NCBI GenBank assembly: GCA_022315425.1
Contig: JAIUPT010000035.1
Coordinates: 558,001 to 622,000, forward strand
Reading direction: 5' to 3'
Length of the DNA stretch: 64,000 nucleotides
DNA from: Pseudevernia furfuracea
Lineage: Eukaryota; Ascomycota; Lecanoromycetes; Lecanorales; Parmeliaceae
Shown here: in pieces, positions 33,866 to 46,516 of the stretch
How the letters are laid out: each line of letters begins with the position of its first letter
Numbering within the stretch: position 1 is the stretch's first letter
Program-made: the position numbers and the translations under genes
The notes under the pieces: model-generated
Told to the model about the DNA's origin: nothing
Seen by the model: the letters and a program-made list of their open reading frames with translations, nothing else
Databases searched by the model: none

Positions 33866-34212
33866 GCAGCCGATCCATCACACGGACGGGATGGTTATCC
33901 GTTTCCCACAAAGCGCCTCTTGTTGTGGAAAGCACCGTATGCATGTAGCCTATTCCTACCCACGCCTGTGGCCAAGCTTTCCGTATGGGTTTAGAAGCAG
34001 TCTCCTGTTCGCCATCAGCTGTGGTAACTGGCGTCCCGGAAATTCTACCTTGCCATTGCGGCATAACCTGAAGGAGATTTTCTAAGGTGTCATTGGTCTC
34101 CACTGTTTGTAGACGACTGGCGCGTCGAAGGCTAAGCTCGAGAGGCTGTCAGCCACACCACCTTGATCGGGCGAGAAAGCGCCTCGATCCAGGAATCAAT
34201 GATGTGTTCGCA
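33866..34212 (-). repeat. Inverted duplication, arm B
   Basis: Reverse-complement match to 32720-33040, with the extra 115 bp between the two matching blocks. It ends at 34212 next to the LTR-like repeat. The minus frame 34103-33786 (105 codons) is unrecognised. Confidence 0.8.
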
Positions 34213-34220
34213 GACACTAT

Positions 34221-34306
34221 TGTTAGCAACTCAGCTAAAAAAGCTGGCCCCGAGGGTGTCTGCGCTTGACAGCCCCAGACACCCTATTTAGGTACTAATC
34301 CTAACA
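34221..34306 (-). repeat. 86-bp LTR-like repeat, left copy
   Basis: TGTTAGCAACTCAG…TAATCCTAACA, with a self-complementary GGGTGTCTG…CAGACACCC inside. It matches 35027-35112. On its right is a CTCCCCCTTTAT pyrimidine run (a purine tract on minus). On its left GCAGACACTAT matches GCAGATACTAT left of the other copy. Confidence 0.75.
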
Positions 34307-35026
34307 ATTATCTCCCCCTTTATAGGGCTCGTCCTCGAGCCCCAAAGGCAAAAATCGCAATGTTTCTTAGGGGATCTTTGGCCCGCATCAACGATTTTTA
34401 AGGGCATTCTTTGCCCGATCCCAAATTCTTTAGGGATTTCGTGCCCGGTACTCTCGGGTCTTTTTGGGGCGTCTCGCCCGAATTCTTGCCCAGATTCTTT
34501 AGGGACTTCTCGCGGGAATGAGGTTTCTTCACTTATTCCAGGCCTGTGGCCCCGCCATAGCGCATTACAGCTGGCCCCTATTTTGGGGACTTCTGCCCGA
34601 ATTTTTCGGGGCTTTCAGGGCTTCTTGCCCGGCCTGGATGCTTTAGATTCATGCCATTCCGGCATTTCAAGGGGATCACCCAGGGTCTCGTGCCCGTGCC
34701 CGGTGCTTCCGGGGCTTCTTGCCCGTGGCGGGTCTTTTGTACAGGGCATTTTGCCCGAAAGATTTATTTGAATAGGGCGTCCTGCCCGAAATTATTCATT
34801 TTTGCCTCGATAATGAAATTCTTCGAGCCGTTTTTGACTTCGAAGTTCTCTAAAATTTCAATTTTTTTCTCTCTGAAAAAGTTCATTTTTGATCTTCTGA
34901 GATTTCGAATCTCGGCCCTTATAGACTAAGCGTTTCACTCTCGATTAATTATTTAGACTAGACTTTCTCAATTGCGTTTCGAGATAATCGACTAGATCGA
35001 CTCGAAAATTAAAGCGCAGATACTAT
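34307..35026. repeat. Array of degenerate GGGC…GCCC hairpins, then AT-rich tail
   Basis: From about 34366 to 34791 the motif AGGGC-(6-8 nt, T-rich)-GCCCG recurs at least nine times: for example AAGGGCATTCTTTGCCCGA (34400), GGGGCGTCTCGCCCGA (34466), GGGGACTTCTGCCCGA (34585), CAGGGCTTCTTGCCCGG (34617), CGGGGCTTCTTGCCCGTG (34710), ACAGGGCATTTTGCCCGAAA (34741) and AATAGGGCGTCCTGCCCGA (34771). Each can fold to a 4-6 bp stem with a 6-8 nt loop. From 34800 the sequence turns AT-rich. ORFs here are low-complexity artefacts. Confidence 0.7.
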
Positions 35027-35112
35027 TGTTAGTAACTTAGTTAAAAAAGTCAATCTCGAGAGTGTCTACGCTTGATAGTCTCAGACACTCTATTTAAATA
35101 TTAATTCTAACA
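35027..35112 (-). repeat. 86-bp LTR-like repeat, right copy (RIP-mutated)
   Basis: TGTTAGTAACTTAG…ATTCTAACA; same length as the left copy but carrying C-to-T and G-to-A changes, matching its position inside the mutated compartment. Confidence 0.75.
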
Positions 35113-36227
35113 CGATAGTCGATTCATAAATAATAGAAAGTGAATTAATCGACTACTATAAATCTTTTATCTCGATTAATATATTTCGTATATAAAAGAC
35201 GACTAACTTCTTATATTAGTTGTTAACATATAAATATTATAAAGCTAAATTGTTTTAGTAGCTTCTATTATTCTCGTCTATATTTTATAAATATATAATA
35301 GTTTAGATATCGTAATAAAGCTATTAATATATTCTTTTAACTCTTCTTTGTTAATGATTTTCTAATATTAATTTAATACTCGACGTAAGATAAATAATAT
35401 TATATGAATAATAACATCGCGAAGTATCGTCTTTCGAAGATTTATTGATATTATCTATTTTATATTCTTAATATTAACGATATATATATTACGCTAAATT
35501 AAAAAAAGCTTTATAATACTCTTAATTATAGTCTCGAGATCTTTTATTTTAAATTAATTTATAATTATAAAGAAGTAAAAACGAAAGATCTCTTATCGAT
35601 TAAGATTTTAAATTTTCTCTTTAAGATTTTATTATTATTCTCGTCTTTAAAGCTAATAACGTTAAAGAAATAAGATAATACGTTAGTATAGCATTTAATA
35701 AATTTAATCTTATATAAAATAATTTACTTCTTAATTAGATAGACGCAAATTATAATATTATTATAATTATAAATCTTTTAAATAGACTTTTACTTAGTTT
35801 TAAAAGTAGTTATAGTAATTACGTATATAATTTAAAATTAATAAGTATAAAACTTCTCTTAATTCTTCTTAATATAAAAAAACGACTTATAATTAACGAT
35901 TATATTTTGATTAATATATTAGACACAAAGCATATAAGTAGAGTTTAAAAAGATCTCGTGATAAGTATTAATTAAAGATCTTTCGCGATTAGTGATATTA
36001 ATAATAGAGTCTCGAATATCTAGTTTAATATATGTATTTCGATATTATTATAGCGTTTATAAATAGTTTTCGTCTTTCTTCGTAATTAAAAAGTAAAAGA
36101 TTATATAAAAAGAATTCTTTAACGCGTTAACGTTTATAATAATAAATAGAGATAGTTTATATCTATTTATCTTATACGTAACGTTTATAATAATTATTTC
36201 TTAATTCTCTTTTAACATCTTATAATT
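35113..36227. other. AT-rich RIP-saturated DNA, no gene
   Basis: No coding motif on either strand. Confidence 0.55.
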
Positions 36228-37063
36228 ACTAATCGAAAAGATATAATATATCTTATAAGATATTCTATTTCAATCGATCTTATATTATAATATAATATGA
36301 AATTGAGAGAGATCATATATCATATCTTTATAAAGATATAATATGAGATTTATATGAAATATCTTATGAGACGATATAAATCTAGAATATCTCATATTAT
36401 ATTCTAGATGAGATATCTCAGTGACGAATAAGATAAGAATTTTACTGAGAGTACTATTGATTAGAATAATGATGCTGAGAATACTACTAACTAAAATAAT
36501 AATGTCGAAAGCACTGCTGACTAGAATAATGACTAGAATAGTGATGCTGGACTAAAAACAATAATGGAATACGCGAGGCGAAAGAACAATAATTCGATGA
36601 CCAGTTAACATAGACGCAATTGCGTATCATTATTCGTCTCATTATTCGTCTCATTATTCGTCTTATTATTCTTCTTATTATTCTTCTCAGCGATATTCTC
36701 AGCAGTGATCTCAGCGATATTCTTAGCGATATTCTCAGCAGTGATCTCAGCGATATTGATCTCAGCGATGATCTTAGCGATGATCTCAGCGATATTAATC
36801 TCAGCGACGATCTCAGCAGTGATCTTAGCATCATTATTCTAGTCAGTAGTGCTTTCAGTAGTACTTTCAACAGAAAATCTTATCTTATTCGTCACATTTT
36901 ATAAAATATCCCAGGTTTATATCGTCTCATAATATGATATTAGTAATATCTCATATCATTTCATTGTGATATAAAATCTAGAGATTTCATATCATATTAT
37001 ATTATGATATGATATGGAATGAGACGTCTATATTTTATATCTTTTTATATCTTTTCGATTAAT
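36228..37063. mobile_element. Foldback/MITE-like element with long inverted arms and a minisatellite core
   Basis: The left end CTAATCGAAAAGATATAA (36229) and right end TTATATCTTTTCGATTAA (37046-37062) are inverted. The arms extend inward about 240-310 bp (for instance CTGACTAGAATAATGA at about 36513 against TCATTATTCTAGTCAG at about 36829). The arms are rich in GATATC/TATGATATTA palindromes. The core is tandem repeats. No transposase is encoded. A second, partial copy lies at 46517-46933. Confidence 0.75.
36628..36845 (+). repeat. Minisatellite core of the foldback element
   Basis: First, a 12-bp unit (TCATTATTCGTC) repeats with drift to about 36688. Then units of the type AGCGATATTCTC / AGCAGTGATCTC / AGCGATGATCTT repeat to about 36845. 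Long ORFs on both strands here (LSDDLSD-type and RSSLRSL-type) are artefacts of the repeat. Confidence 0.85.
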
Positions 37064-40000
37064 ATAGTTATAATAGAACGTTCGTGAAAAGAATAAATAT
37101 ATAACTCGATTCTTCGTGTTCTTTAAGAAACGAATATATTATTCGTTTAACGTGTGTAGTTAATTAAGTAGAGCTTATATTAATATAAGAGATCTTGATA
37201 TTCGACGACGAACTTTTAACTTCGCGTTATAAATATCTTTAATTTTTTAAATCGAATTCTTCTTTTGAATCTTGTTAAGATTATATAAAATATTATTTAA
37301 TCTAATATATTAAATCGACTCTCTAATAATTCTCTCTTTTATTTAATTAATTAAGATAGCGTTTTAATAAACTATATAAGTCACTCGTTTATTAGAATCG
37401 TAATTATAAAACTTCTCTTTAATTTTTAAACGTTACGTATTCTTCTACTTATCGAGTTTTAAAATATATTTAAACGAGCAATTATTAAAATATAAGATCT
37501 TATACTTTCTCTTCTGCTTAGCGATTTCACGAATCTTATCTTTATAAATATATCGTAATTAGATTTTATTCGTTTTTTCTCTTTTATTTCTCTATAAGCG
37601 TTTCTTAACGACGACGTAATCTTCTTTAAGAGCGTGCTCTTAAATTAATACGATAAGACGAGTATTAATAAACGTAGTTAGATCTAATAATAACGATAAT
37701 AAATTTATAACGATAAAAAGATATTTTATCTTTAATAGATTTTATCTTTAATAGATTTTGTTTTTAATAGATTTAATAATAAAAATTGCGACGAATTGCG
37801 ACGTCTTACGAGAAAAGAGAATTCACTAAAACTCTTAAAGTTTTTATAAAACTTCGTGTCAAGTTTCTAATTTGCGAGCAAATTTATTAGATCGAATTAG
37901 TATTAAAAGATATACTTATATTACTAGTCTATATCTATCTAGTTAAGAGAGAGAGTATATATATAATAAAAGAAAGTGTATATATAGCAAAAGAGAGTGT
38001 ATACGTAATAATATTTTAAATTAATTAAAAAGATATATCGAGAAGAATAAGAAGATAAAAAGATTTAAAAATAATTTAAACGAGTTAATATTTTATATCA
38101 AGCTATAATCTATATTAAAGCTTAAAACTTTTTATAAATTCTTATTATTACGTTATTTAAAGAAGCTTAAACATTATTTAAAAAAGATTAAGACGACGTA
38201 AAATTTTATCTTAAGAGATAATAAAGATCTTTATTTATAATTAAATTCGTGCACGATTTAGAGTTTAAAGAATAGATATTCTTATTACTCGATCGAGAAT
38301 CTTATATTCATAAAGAAACGTCTAAGTCGATATAAGATATTTTTTTCTTTTAGCTTTAACGCTTATCGAGATTAACTTCTTTAACGTCTTCATAAAGTTT
38401 AATATCTTATATTATTTATTTATATCTTTTTAAAAGATATAAAATATTTCGAATTATACGTAAGAATTATAAGAGATCTACTATCTAAAAAATTTAAAGA
38501 TTTAATCGTTAATATAACGAATAAAGAAATTTCTTTAAGTAAATTAATAATATTAACATCGCTACGAAGTAGACGTTAAACTCTAATTCAAAGATTTGTT
38601 AAAAGTCGTATCGTTAGATTTGACTCTTCGTATAACGATACTTTCTTAAAATAACTAATAATTCTCTTCGAAAGAACTCTTAAAAGCTTAAGCTCGTTAA
38701 GATTAATATCGAATATAATTAATAATATATTATATTAATACTCGTCTCTAAATCTAATTATATAAATATCTCGAATATCTTTATAGATACGAATAAGACG
38801 ATAACACGCGATTTTCTTCGTTACGCTCGATCTTCGTAACTCTATTATTTCGATAATATCGTATTTAATCTTAATATTCGACGTATATATAACGTCTTAA
38901 AGCAAGTTCGATTACGCGAGATTATAATCAAGATTCTCGAAATCTCTTCGAATCGCGACTTCTACGACTTAGATATATTATTTTATTATAATAAATCTTT
39001 TAAGTAAACGTTTTATAATAATGTTATTCGACTTTATTTATAATATATATATAAAGACTACGAAAAGATATAACGAAAACGATATATTATATTCTTCGCG
39101 ATAAAACGAGATATATTTTATATTTTCTTTAACTCATCGAACGATAAAGAAAACTACTTAAGTAACGTCGTACTCGAATTAAGATTTTTATTTATATCGA
39201 TTTTTATAGCGAAGTAGAATTAAATATAAAATAACGAATTCTTCTCGTTAAACGATATCGAGAATAATACGCTTAAATATTTTAAATATAAATCTCTCTC
39301 TTTTAGTTCTAAATTAGATATAGCGTAATTACTTCTCGATATTACGATATAGATTTATAACTTATTATTAATTATTCTTATTCTTATAATCACGAAGTCT
39401 TACGTCGTCGACTCATAAAGCGATATACTTCGAATAAATTAAAGCGTTTCGTCTAATAGTCTACTTTTTTTAACGTCTTTATCGTCGCTAAGAAATAATC
39501 GATTTAATATTAAATAGCTTCGAAGAAGTCGAAATCTTATTAAGAATAAATATCTTATTAAAGACTTAAAGATTAAGAGCGCTAATCTCGAGCACTTTTA
39601 TATAATTTATAATAATAAATTTAAATATAAGTTTATTAACGAATTTATATTAACGAATCGAGAAGATAAAAAAATATTAGCTCGAAACGCATTTTACGTA
39701 AAAAATCAAAAAAGTCACGAGACTTATATTTCTATTTCTAAGCTAACTTTACGTAACTCAAGTTATTCGAAACGATTTTAACACATTTAATAGATTTAAT
39801 AACTCTTAAAAAAATTAATTTTCTTATTCTTTAATATCATATCTATATATAAATATATAGTTATATAATATCGCGCTAATATAGCGTCGTATCTTATACG
39901 TATAAAAAATTTATAAATCGACGTAATTTATTATTTATAAATTTCTAACGTGACTATAACGCTCTATATATATTAAGCGAATTATTCAAAACTTTAAAAA

Positions 40001-40292
40001 CTTAAAAATTTTAATAAGAGAATATATTCGATAACGAGTATAATTTTCGATAATTTTAAAATAGCTTTTAATAAAAAAAATGCGTACTATGCGCAAAATA
40101 CGTAAAATGTATAAAATGCGAAATGCGTAACTCTAAAATTCTCGCGCGAGTTCTCGATTCGCCGATATAGTATTATAAAGAATTTATATAATACGAATAA
40201 TATTATTATTTATGCGACGCTCTTAGAAATCGAAAAGTTAATTTTATTTTAAGATTCTTAATAGTATAAATAACGCTCGTTATCGTATTAAG
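37064..40292. other. AT-rich RIP-saturated DNA, no gene
   Basis: 3.2 kb with no recognisable coding relic. Short A/T tandem-like stretches occur (for example repeated GAGAGTGTATA near 37950-38000 and TTTTATCTTTAATAGA near 37725-37765). Confidence 0.55.
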
Positions 40293-40558
40293 TGTAACGA
40301 AGTCTAGACATGCGTGAGTGAGTAACAGATGAATTGATTATTAGATAGACTGAATTCTGAGAAACTCGATAAAAGTTCTCAGAGACAGCATATTTAGCAG
40401 AGAAGAGTGCACTCCCATGTCAAGCAAACTTACTATGCGACTGCTATAGCCGCACAGCTGCACCAGAGAAATAGTCTCTCGAATCTGATCTAGATGTATA
40501 TTGAATTCCTGAACTTCTGACAGATCGTCTCATGTCTAGAGATCTCATAACCCTTACA
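40293..40558 (-). repeat. Third chromovirus 3' LTR
   Basis: 266 bp; matches 46251-46516 with mostly transition differences. Confidence 0.92.
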
Positions 40559-40859
40559 ATTATTCTCCCTTTTCAAAGACGAGCTTCTATAAGATAGCAA
40601 GCCCAAAAAAAGAACAATAGCATGTCGTATATCGATACCCCATTGCAGCCATGTCACAATGCGTCAGCAAACATCAGACGAACGTCAAGTAATTGAAATT
40701 CATTCGATTTAGAGTTCGAGTCAATCAGTCGAATCGATATCGTTCGAACTTCTATTCTTTCGTCTTATACAATATCTAAACTAGTCTCGTTAAAATTATA
40801 AAATCTTCTCGTTAGATAGAAAAATGAACAAAAGAGTACTATCGTTTATAATACTATTA

Positions 40860-43800
40860 CGAATATTTAACGCTTTCTTCTATATTCTTATCCTTGTTCT
40901 TCGACGCAGATCTCTTTAAAACACGTCGTTATGACTTTCTTTCGATGATCACTGATTCGACTATAGACTTATTAGAGTGCTTCTTATGAAACTTATTTAA
41001 CAACTTTCGTAGATAAAAGACTCTCTCGTAGAGTTCTCATATATTCTCTGAGTCAGAATATTCTTCTCAGTGAACTTGATAGTATAGACCTTCTGTCTTG
41101 TTATTCTCGTCTAATTCAAAAACTACACTATTCACAACGTCAGCGATCACGTAGTTATATGTATCGTCTTCGTCGAATTTCATATTCTCTAGACTTTGAC
41201 TTATCTCTCTCTATTTTAAAGAGTTCTTTTTCAGCAAGAACATATAAAAGACGTTATGAATTCGTTAGTCGCTCGATAACTCGAGTCGATAGAACTATGA
41301 ATCGATAACGTTCGTGATAAGAAATGAATCGAAGTTTTTGAATTTCAGCTTCCTATTTCGCTTGATCTTGAGATATTTAATATTTAATTATATCAAGTCA
41401 TCTACTTTGTAGTCTCGTGACTTACGATGTTTATTCGCGTACTCGATCTATAACTGCTGAGTAGTTAAGATCGTATCTTTATAAACACTTATAAGTGTAA
41501 ATAGATGCTTTGCGTTGTCAACTGCAGTCTGCGAGCGAGATTTCGAATCGATATTCTCGTCTTATGATATTCTAAGACTGTAGTTCAAGTTAGTCTCAAA
41601 AGACGATATGTTAATAACTAAGTTCTTTGCGTTATTGTACGCAAACTTCGCGATTGATAATTATGTTACTTAATCGTCCTGCTCTCAGCAGACGAAGACT
41701 CGTAAATATTATTTTATGATACTGTTTTGTCGCTTAGTCTGATCATCGATCTAAGAGTGAAATGCAGTCGATAAGCGTCGCTTCACTCTCAGAAAGTATA
41801 TAAGACTAGATCAGAACTGAGAGATAAATAGCGATTCACGATTCGTTACTATTAAGTCAGATAGCTCATGATATCTCATTAGATTCTCGATTAGCACTTA
41901 TGCGAACTACTTCGCGTCGAGCGTCTTGTTCACTGCTATATAATATAACATCTTCGTGAGACGATTCACAATTATTAGAATCGAATCGTAGATATAATCA
42001 CGTTAGTTCTTGAAGAGCGATAGTTCAGTAACGAAGTTCAATAAGATATTCTTTCACTTATGAGTAGAAGTCGACAATAATATCAACTTATTATACGACT
42101 TATATTTAGACGACTTGATTATAGCGCATATAGAACACGATATAACGTGCTCGCTCACATCCCTTGCAAGCTTCGATTAGAAGTACTTACGTTGAATTAG
42201 TGTCTGAGTCTTTTCAGCATCGAAATGACCTATCAGAGAAGCATCGTGATATCGATCGAGAATTACATCTCGTAACGTCGCAGAGATATAAATCTTCCCT
42301 TTATGATATAGTCGTTCATCGACATAACTATAGAATTGCCCGCTCAGGTCGCTCAAAGAGTTAACAACAGACTGCTTCAGCTGTTTCAATACCTTCTTTA
42401 TATGATCATCTTTACGAGTTAGCTTCACGAGCATATCGTCGAACGACTAATCGTTTATAGCATTCTCTGCGGGGTCTTCTGCTATAATAGTGACACGAAT
42501 ACGTGCTTACTATTTATATATATTAGACATCTTATGAGTCTCAGCGATAAGCATTTGAAAGCAATTAGTTATGAAGGCCGATCTTCTCACAGCACGAAAA
42601 TCACGTAACGTCTACTTCAGCTCGCTCAGCAATTAATAATTCTCGCGTTTCGCAGTATCATTATCTTGCTCGTAGTTAGGAATTCGACTGAGTAAATTCG
42701 CGAGATTGTATTTTCTCTGACGATATTCGATAACAAAATCGTAGCGACTCAGCTTCTGCGCTCAACGAATCTAACGACTATTTAGTCGCGTAATACTCAT
42801 AAATCTCTTAAGATTATGATGATCTATCAAGATCTTGATCTTGTATCTACTACTCTCGCAGTAGTGACGTCAGTGTTTAAACGACTTTATAATAGCTAAC
42901 AGCTCTTTGTCATGAACGTTATATCGCGTCTTCGTCGATATTTGTTTACGTGAATAATAGACTACTGAGTGTCACAATTCACCGTGTAACTGGCTTAGAA
43001 TATCATTAATGATATAGTTCGACGTATCAGTCTTAATTCTTATTAACAGCTTAGAATTAAAATGTCGTAGAATCGATGCGATCGTAAAGATCATTTTCAA
43101 CTTCTCGAAAGCTTTCTTTGTCTCAGATGTAAGCACAAATGAACTCTGCGAGTTTTTTTCATTTGACTTCGTACGCTCGAATACGACTCGCGTATTCTAC
43201 TGAGCGTTAGAGACTACTCTATCAGAGCTCGATCTCTCTTAAACGTTGATCTTGATTAACTCCGTAAGTGAAGCAGCGATCTTATTGAACTCACGTATAA
43301 ACCTGCGATAAAAATTCGCAAAGCTCACGAATATCTGAATGTCTCGTACAGACTTCAGCTTCGATTAGTCTCTAACTAACTATATTCGATCTTTCTTCAT
43401 GCTAACCCTCGACGAAGCGATAACATATCTTAGAAAGTGCACCTCATCTGTGCTGAAACGACATTTTTAAAGATTGACGAACAGCTCGTGCTGCTTCAAT
43501 TTGTTCAGAACTCACTTTATAGTCTCGACGTGCTTCGTATCTATATCTTGCGTGTAAATAAGAATATCATTAAGATAAATAATACAGAAGACATCTAGCT
43601 TCTCAGTTAATGCTTGATTAATATACGCTTAAAAAGTTACAGAGACATTTGTCAGCTTAAACGACAAGACTTGATACTTAAAGTGATCATAACGTGTTCT
43701 AAACGCAGTCTTTTATTCATCACTCTTTCTAATACGAAGACGATGATATATAGCGATAAGATTCAACTGTGTGTATCTTTTGATCATAGTTAGACGATTA

Positions 43801-44735
43801 ATCGACTCGTTAATAAGAGAAAGAGAATAACGATTCTTTATTGTAATCATATTCAGTTCTCGATAGTTCACACATAGGCGCAGATCTTCGTCAGACTTTT
43901 TTATAAAAAGAATAAGAGATCTCGTCGAGAACGTGCTTAATCGTATAAAATCGTTCGTCAGATTGATCTCGATATAATCTCTTAAGGTGTTTAACTCTAC
44001 TTCGTTCAGACTATAGATAGAGTCGTACGACGATTATTTCTCGTCTATAAGATCGATGATATGATTCGCAGATTCGTAACTCGACAACTCTACAGTATCA
44101 CTGTCAGAAAAGATATCGAAGTACTTAATATACTCAGAAGATAGATTTACAGTTCTAATAACGTTTGCTCGAGCAATGTGATCTTAACGATCTTAATGTA
44201 TCGAAGATTCGTTTGCGCTCATCACTTGACTTGCGTGTATAACGAAATAGTCTGCGTTCTTGTTAATAGCAAGCTCAGCAAAATTCTCTGACTCAATAAT
44301 GTTCACTCGACACGTAGTCATCAGAGCTACTGTCGCAGTGTAAGTTCTTCACTAAAAAGATCTCTTGACTCAATCAATGTTAAGATTCGCCATGATCAGC
44401 CATAACATATCAAGAATCATTCGTGTGTCGATATTCGCAGCGAGAAAGATGTTCTAAAAGTAGCGAACTCGATCTTGTTCGTTCTCCTGCTGAAATTCGA
44501 TATAGTACATTTCGTAGATCTTAACTACCTTGCCGTGAATCGCACTCAGTCCAATGTTGATATTAAGCATCGATAAGTCCATCTTTCTTACAGTCACACG
44601 ATTGATAATGTTCACTTCAGCATCACTGTTAGTCAATGCACTAAAAGTGTTGATCTTATCTCTCGCGTTCTGCACTAGAATGTTCTTAATAAACAAACTA
44701 TTCATCTTTGATAGTTTCTTAATCCGCTGCTGCAC
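40860..44735 (-). pseudogene. Third chromovirus protease-RT-RNase H-integrase-chromodomain relic
   Basis: The protease box is FSALTNSDAEVNII (44650), where L-DSGA is usual. The RT box is FCIIYLNDILIYT (43560), i.e. YLDD to YLND, with AFRTRYDHFKYQVLSF before it. RNase H has NVHDKELLAIIKSFKHW (about 42920). Integrase has the HHCC-type ILDRYHDASLIGHFD…CSIC, then NFVTELSLF (first Asp to Asn) and TNRESLF (usually SDRG). The chromodomain reads YYQVH-EEYSDSENI near 41060 followed by a Lys-rich tail. Stops throughout; enzymatically dead. Confidence 0.85.
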
Positions 44736-44989
44736 AGTCTGAACCTTAATCGCTCATATTCTTACGTCAACAATGAACTCTGTCTTGATAGATAGAGAGG
44801 TGCTCGATTCGACGTTCGACTCGAAGCTTGATTTGACTAATTCGACTATTCGACTCGAATCGTCATTGCTCGACGAGATGTTTATTGATTCGAATTTATC
44901 GACGGAGGGAGCTGTTCTCACTCCTCGTATAGACACAGTGTTCGAAGTCGTCACTGCGCTCACTAGTTTTTTGTCGCCTCGAGCATCTT

Positions 44990-46031
44990 AAACGAGTCGA
45001 ACATAACTTGTTCCTTGACGATGCATTCAGCAGTTCGATGATCAGACATATCACACTTATAGCAAGTCTTGTCCTTGAAACGACGTTTTCTGACCTATTC
45101 GATTCGACTTGTTATCCCTCTTCGAGTTCTGTGATTTCGAAGATAACTCAGAATAAGACCTACTATCTTCATCCTGCTTTGTATAAGTTTTCGCAGCTCT
45201 CTCATATTTGCGTATTTGAGTTAACAATTCTTGAATCGTTCTTGACCCAATCATGAGCTTATCTAGCTCGACTCGATGATTCGATAGTATTCGCGCTCGA
45301 ATGAAGTTAAAGAACTATCGATTCGTCATAGTCTGCGCCGAATCTAGAGCCCTAAGACGAATATATAGCTTGTAAGTATATTCATGAAAAGCATTAATGA
45401 TGTCGCCTTTCCTCTGCTTCGCAGCTAACAACTTCTTATTCGCCTCAAGATATGCTTTCTCCTTGTCTCTCTTCAGGAATTCGAATAATAGCGTCTTGAA
45501 ATGCGTTCATAACGTCGCTCCCCCTGGATTCTGAAGCAATTAGAACCTTCAATCGATTCTAGACGTACTCTTAAGAAAATCGGTAGCATAGGCGACCTTC
45601 TTGATAGTCTTCTCTCGCAATTGCGACTGGCTCATTGATGTGATATCTTTCTGAATCTCCTCACTCTGAAAACCTTTGAAAGCGAATTGTCGCTCACACT
45701 CGTAAATAAACTCGTTCAATTTCGCTGGGCTGACTCTCTTGTATAACGCTGGATCTTTCGCTTTAAGATTTGATGTCTGTCTCTTTGACATCCTTTGAGT
45801 CTCGTAACTCAGTGACGCTTGTCGACGACGTGACAACGCTTGATTTGTCTGATATGCTACAAACTCCTTCGCGTGCGCTTGATAGACCCGAAATGTTGCA
45901 AGCTCTCTTGAGTCTAACATCGTTTCTGCTGACTCGTTCGTGTGTGAATCAATATCGTCATGATTATCTTCTTCGCTTGTTCTTGAAGTAATTTCATTAA
46001 ATTCTTCTTCGTTAATATTAATGTCACTCAA
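44990..46031 (-). pseudogene. Third chromovirus gag relic
   Basis: 160 open codons from 46031 (an acidic N-terminus MSDININEEEFNEITSRTSE, then RVSPAKLNEFIYECERQF). After a stop the capsid part continues (HEYTYKLYIRLRALDSAQ near 45350, then IQELLTQIRKYERAAKTYT). The nucleocapsid knuckle DKTCYKCDMSDHRTAEC near 45040 has an intact CX2CX4HX4C, but in a different frame from the preceding capsid stretch. This is the best preserved coding part of the element. Confidence 0.8.
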
Positions 46032-46250
46032 TAATGCTTCTTATCCCTCTTCGAGACTCGATATCTATTATCTCGATCGTAATCCTACTGTAGAAGTCAT
46101 TTAAATAATTCGAAATTAACTAACTCGACGTCGACGTCAATTGAGAGATAGATAGAGATAACAGCGAGTCACGAAAGTGATATTGTTATCAAACGGGCAC
46201 ATCTCTCTTACTATCGTGTCGACGATAGCGAGAGTTATAGAATTCAGAAA

Positions 46251-46516
46251 TGTAACGAGGTTTAGACATGCGTGAGTGAGTAACAGATGAATTGATTACT
46301 AGATAGACTGAATTCTAAGAAACTCGGTGAGAGTTCTCAGAGACAGCATATTTAGCAGAGGAGAGTGCACCCTCATGTCAAGCAAACTTATTATGCGACT
46401 GCTATAGTCGCACAGCTGCACTAGAGGGATAGTCTTTCGAATCTGACCTAGATGTATATTGAATTTCTGAACTTCTGACAGGCCGCCTCATGTCTAGAGA
46501 TCTCATAACCCTTACA
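46251..46516 (-). repeat. Third chromovirus 5' LTR
   Basis: 266 bp; partner of 40293-40558. Confidence 0.92.

Larger units (their letters stand above)
40293..46516 (-). mobile_element. Third Ty3/gypsy chromovirus, minus strand, 266-bp LTRs
   Basis: LTRs at 40293-40558 and 46251-46516, TGTAACGA…CCCTTACA. On minus the order is gag (46031), CCHC knuckle (about 45040), protease (about 44650), RT (about 44000-43250), RNase H, integrase (about 42430-41600) and a chromodomain with basic tail (about 41100-40870). A purine tract GAAAAGGGAGAATAAT abuts the 3' LTR. No target duplication is visible (TTAAG left, ATTAT right). The right flank is foldback sequence but the left flank is not, pointing to a rearrangement. 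Confidence 0.9.

Noticed and set aside
34583..34929. Frames of 62-92 codons over the hairpin array
   Set aside because: Driven by the GGGC/GCCC repeats and running into AT-rich DNA; no coding signal.
36601..36870. CRISPR-like regular repeats
   Set aside because: Units are contiguous with drift and have no unique spacers; the organism is a fungus, so this is a minisatellite.
36487..36904. Open frames of 94-127 codons on both strands (LSDDLSD and RSSLRSL types)
   Set aside because: Produced by the minisatellite core; all frames stay open because of the repeat unit length.
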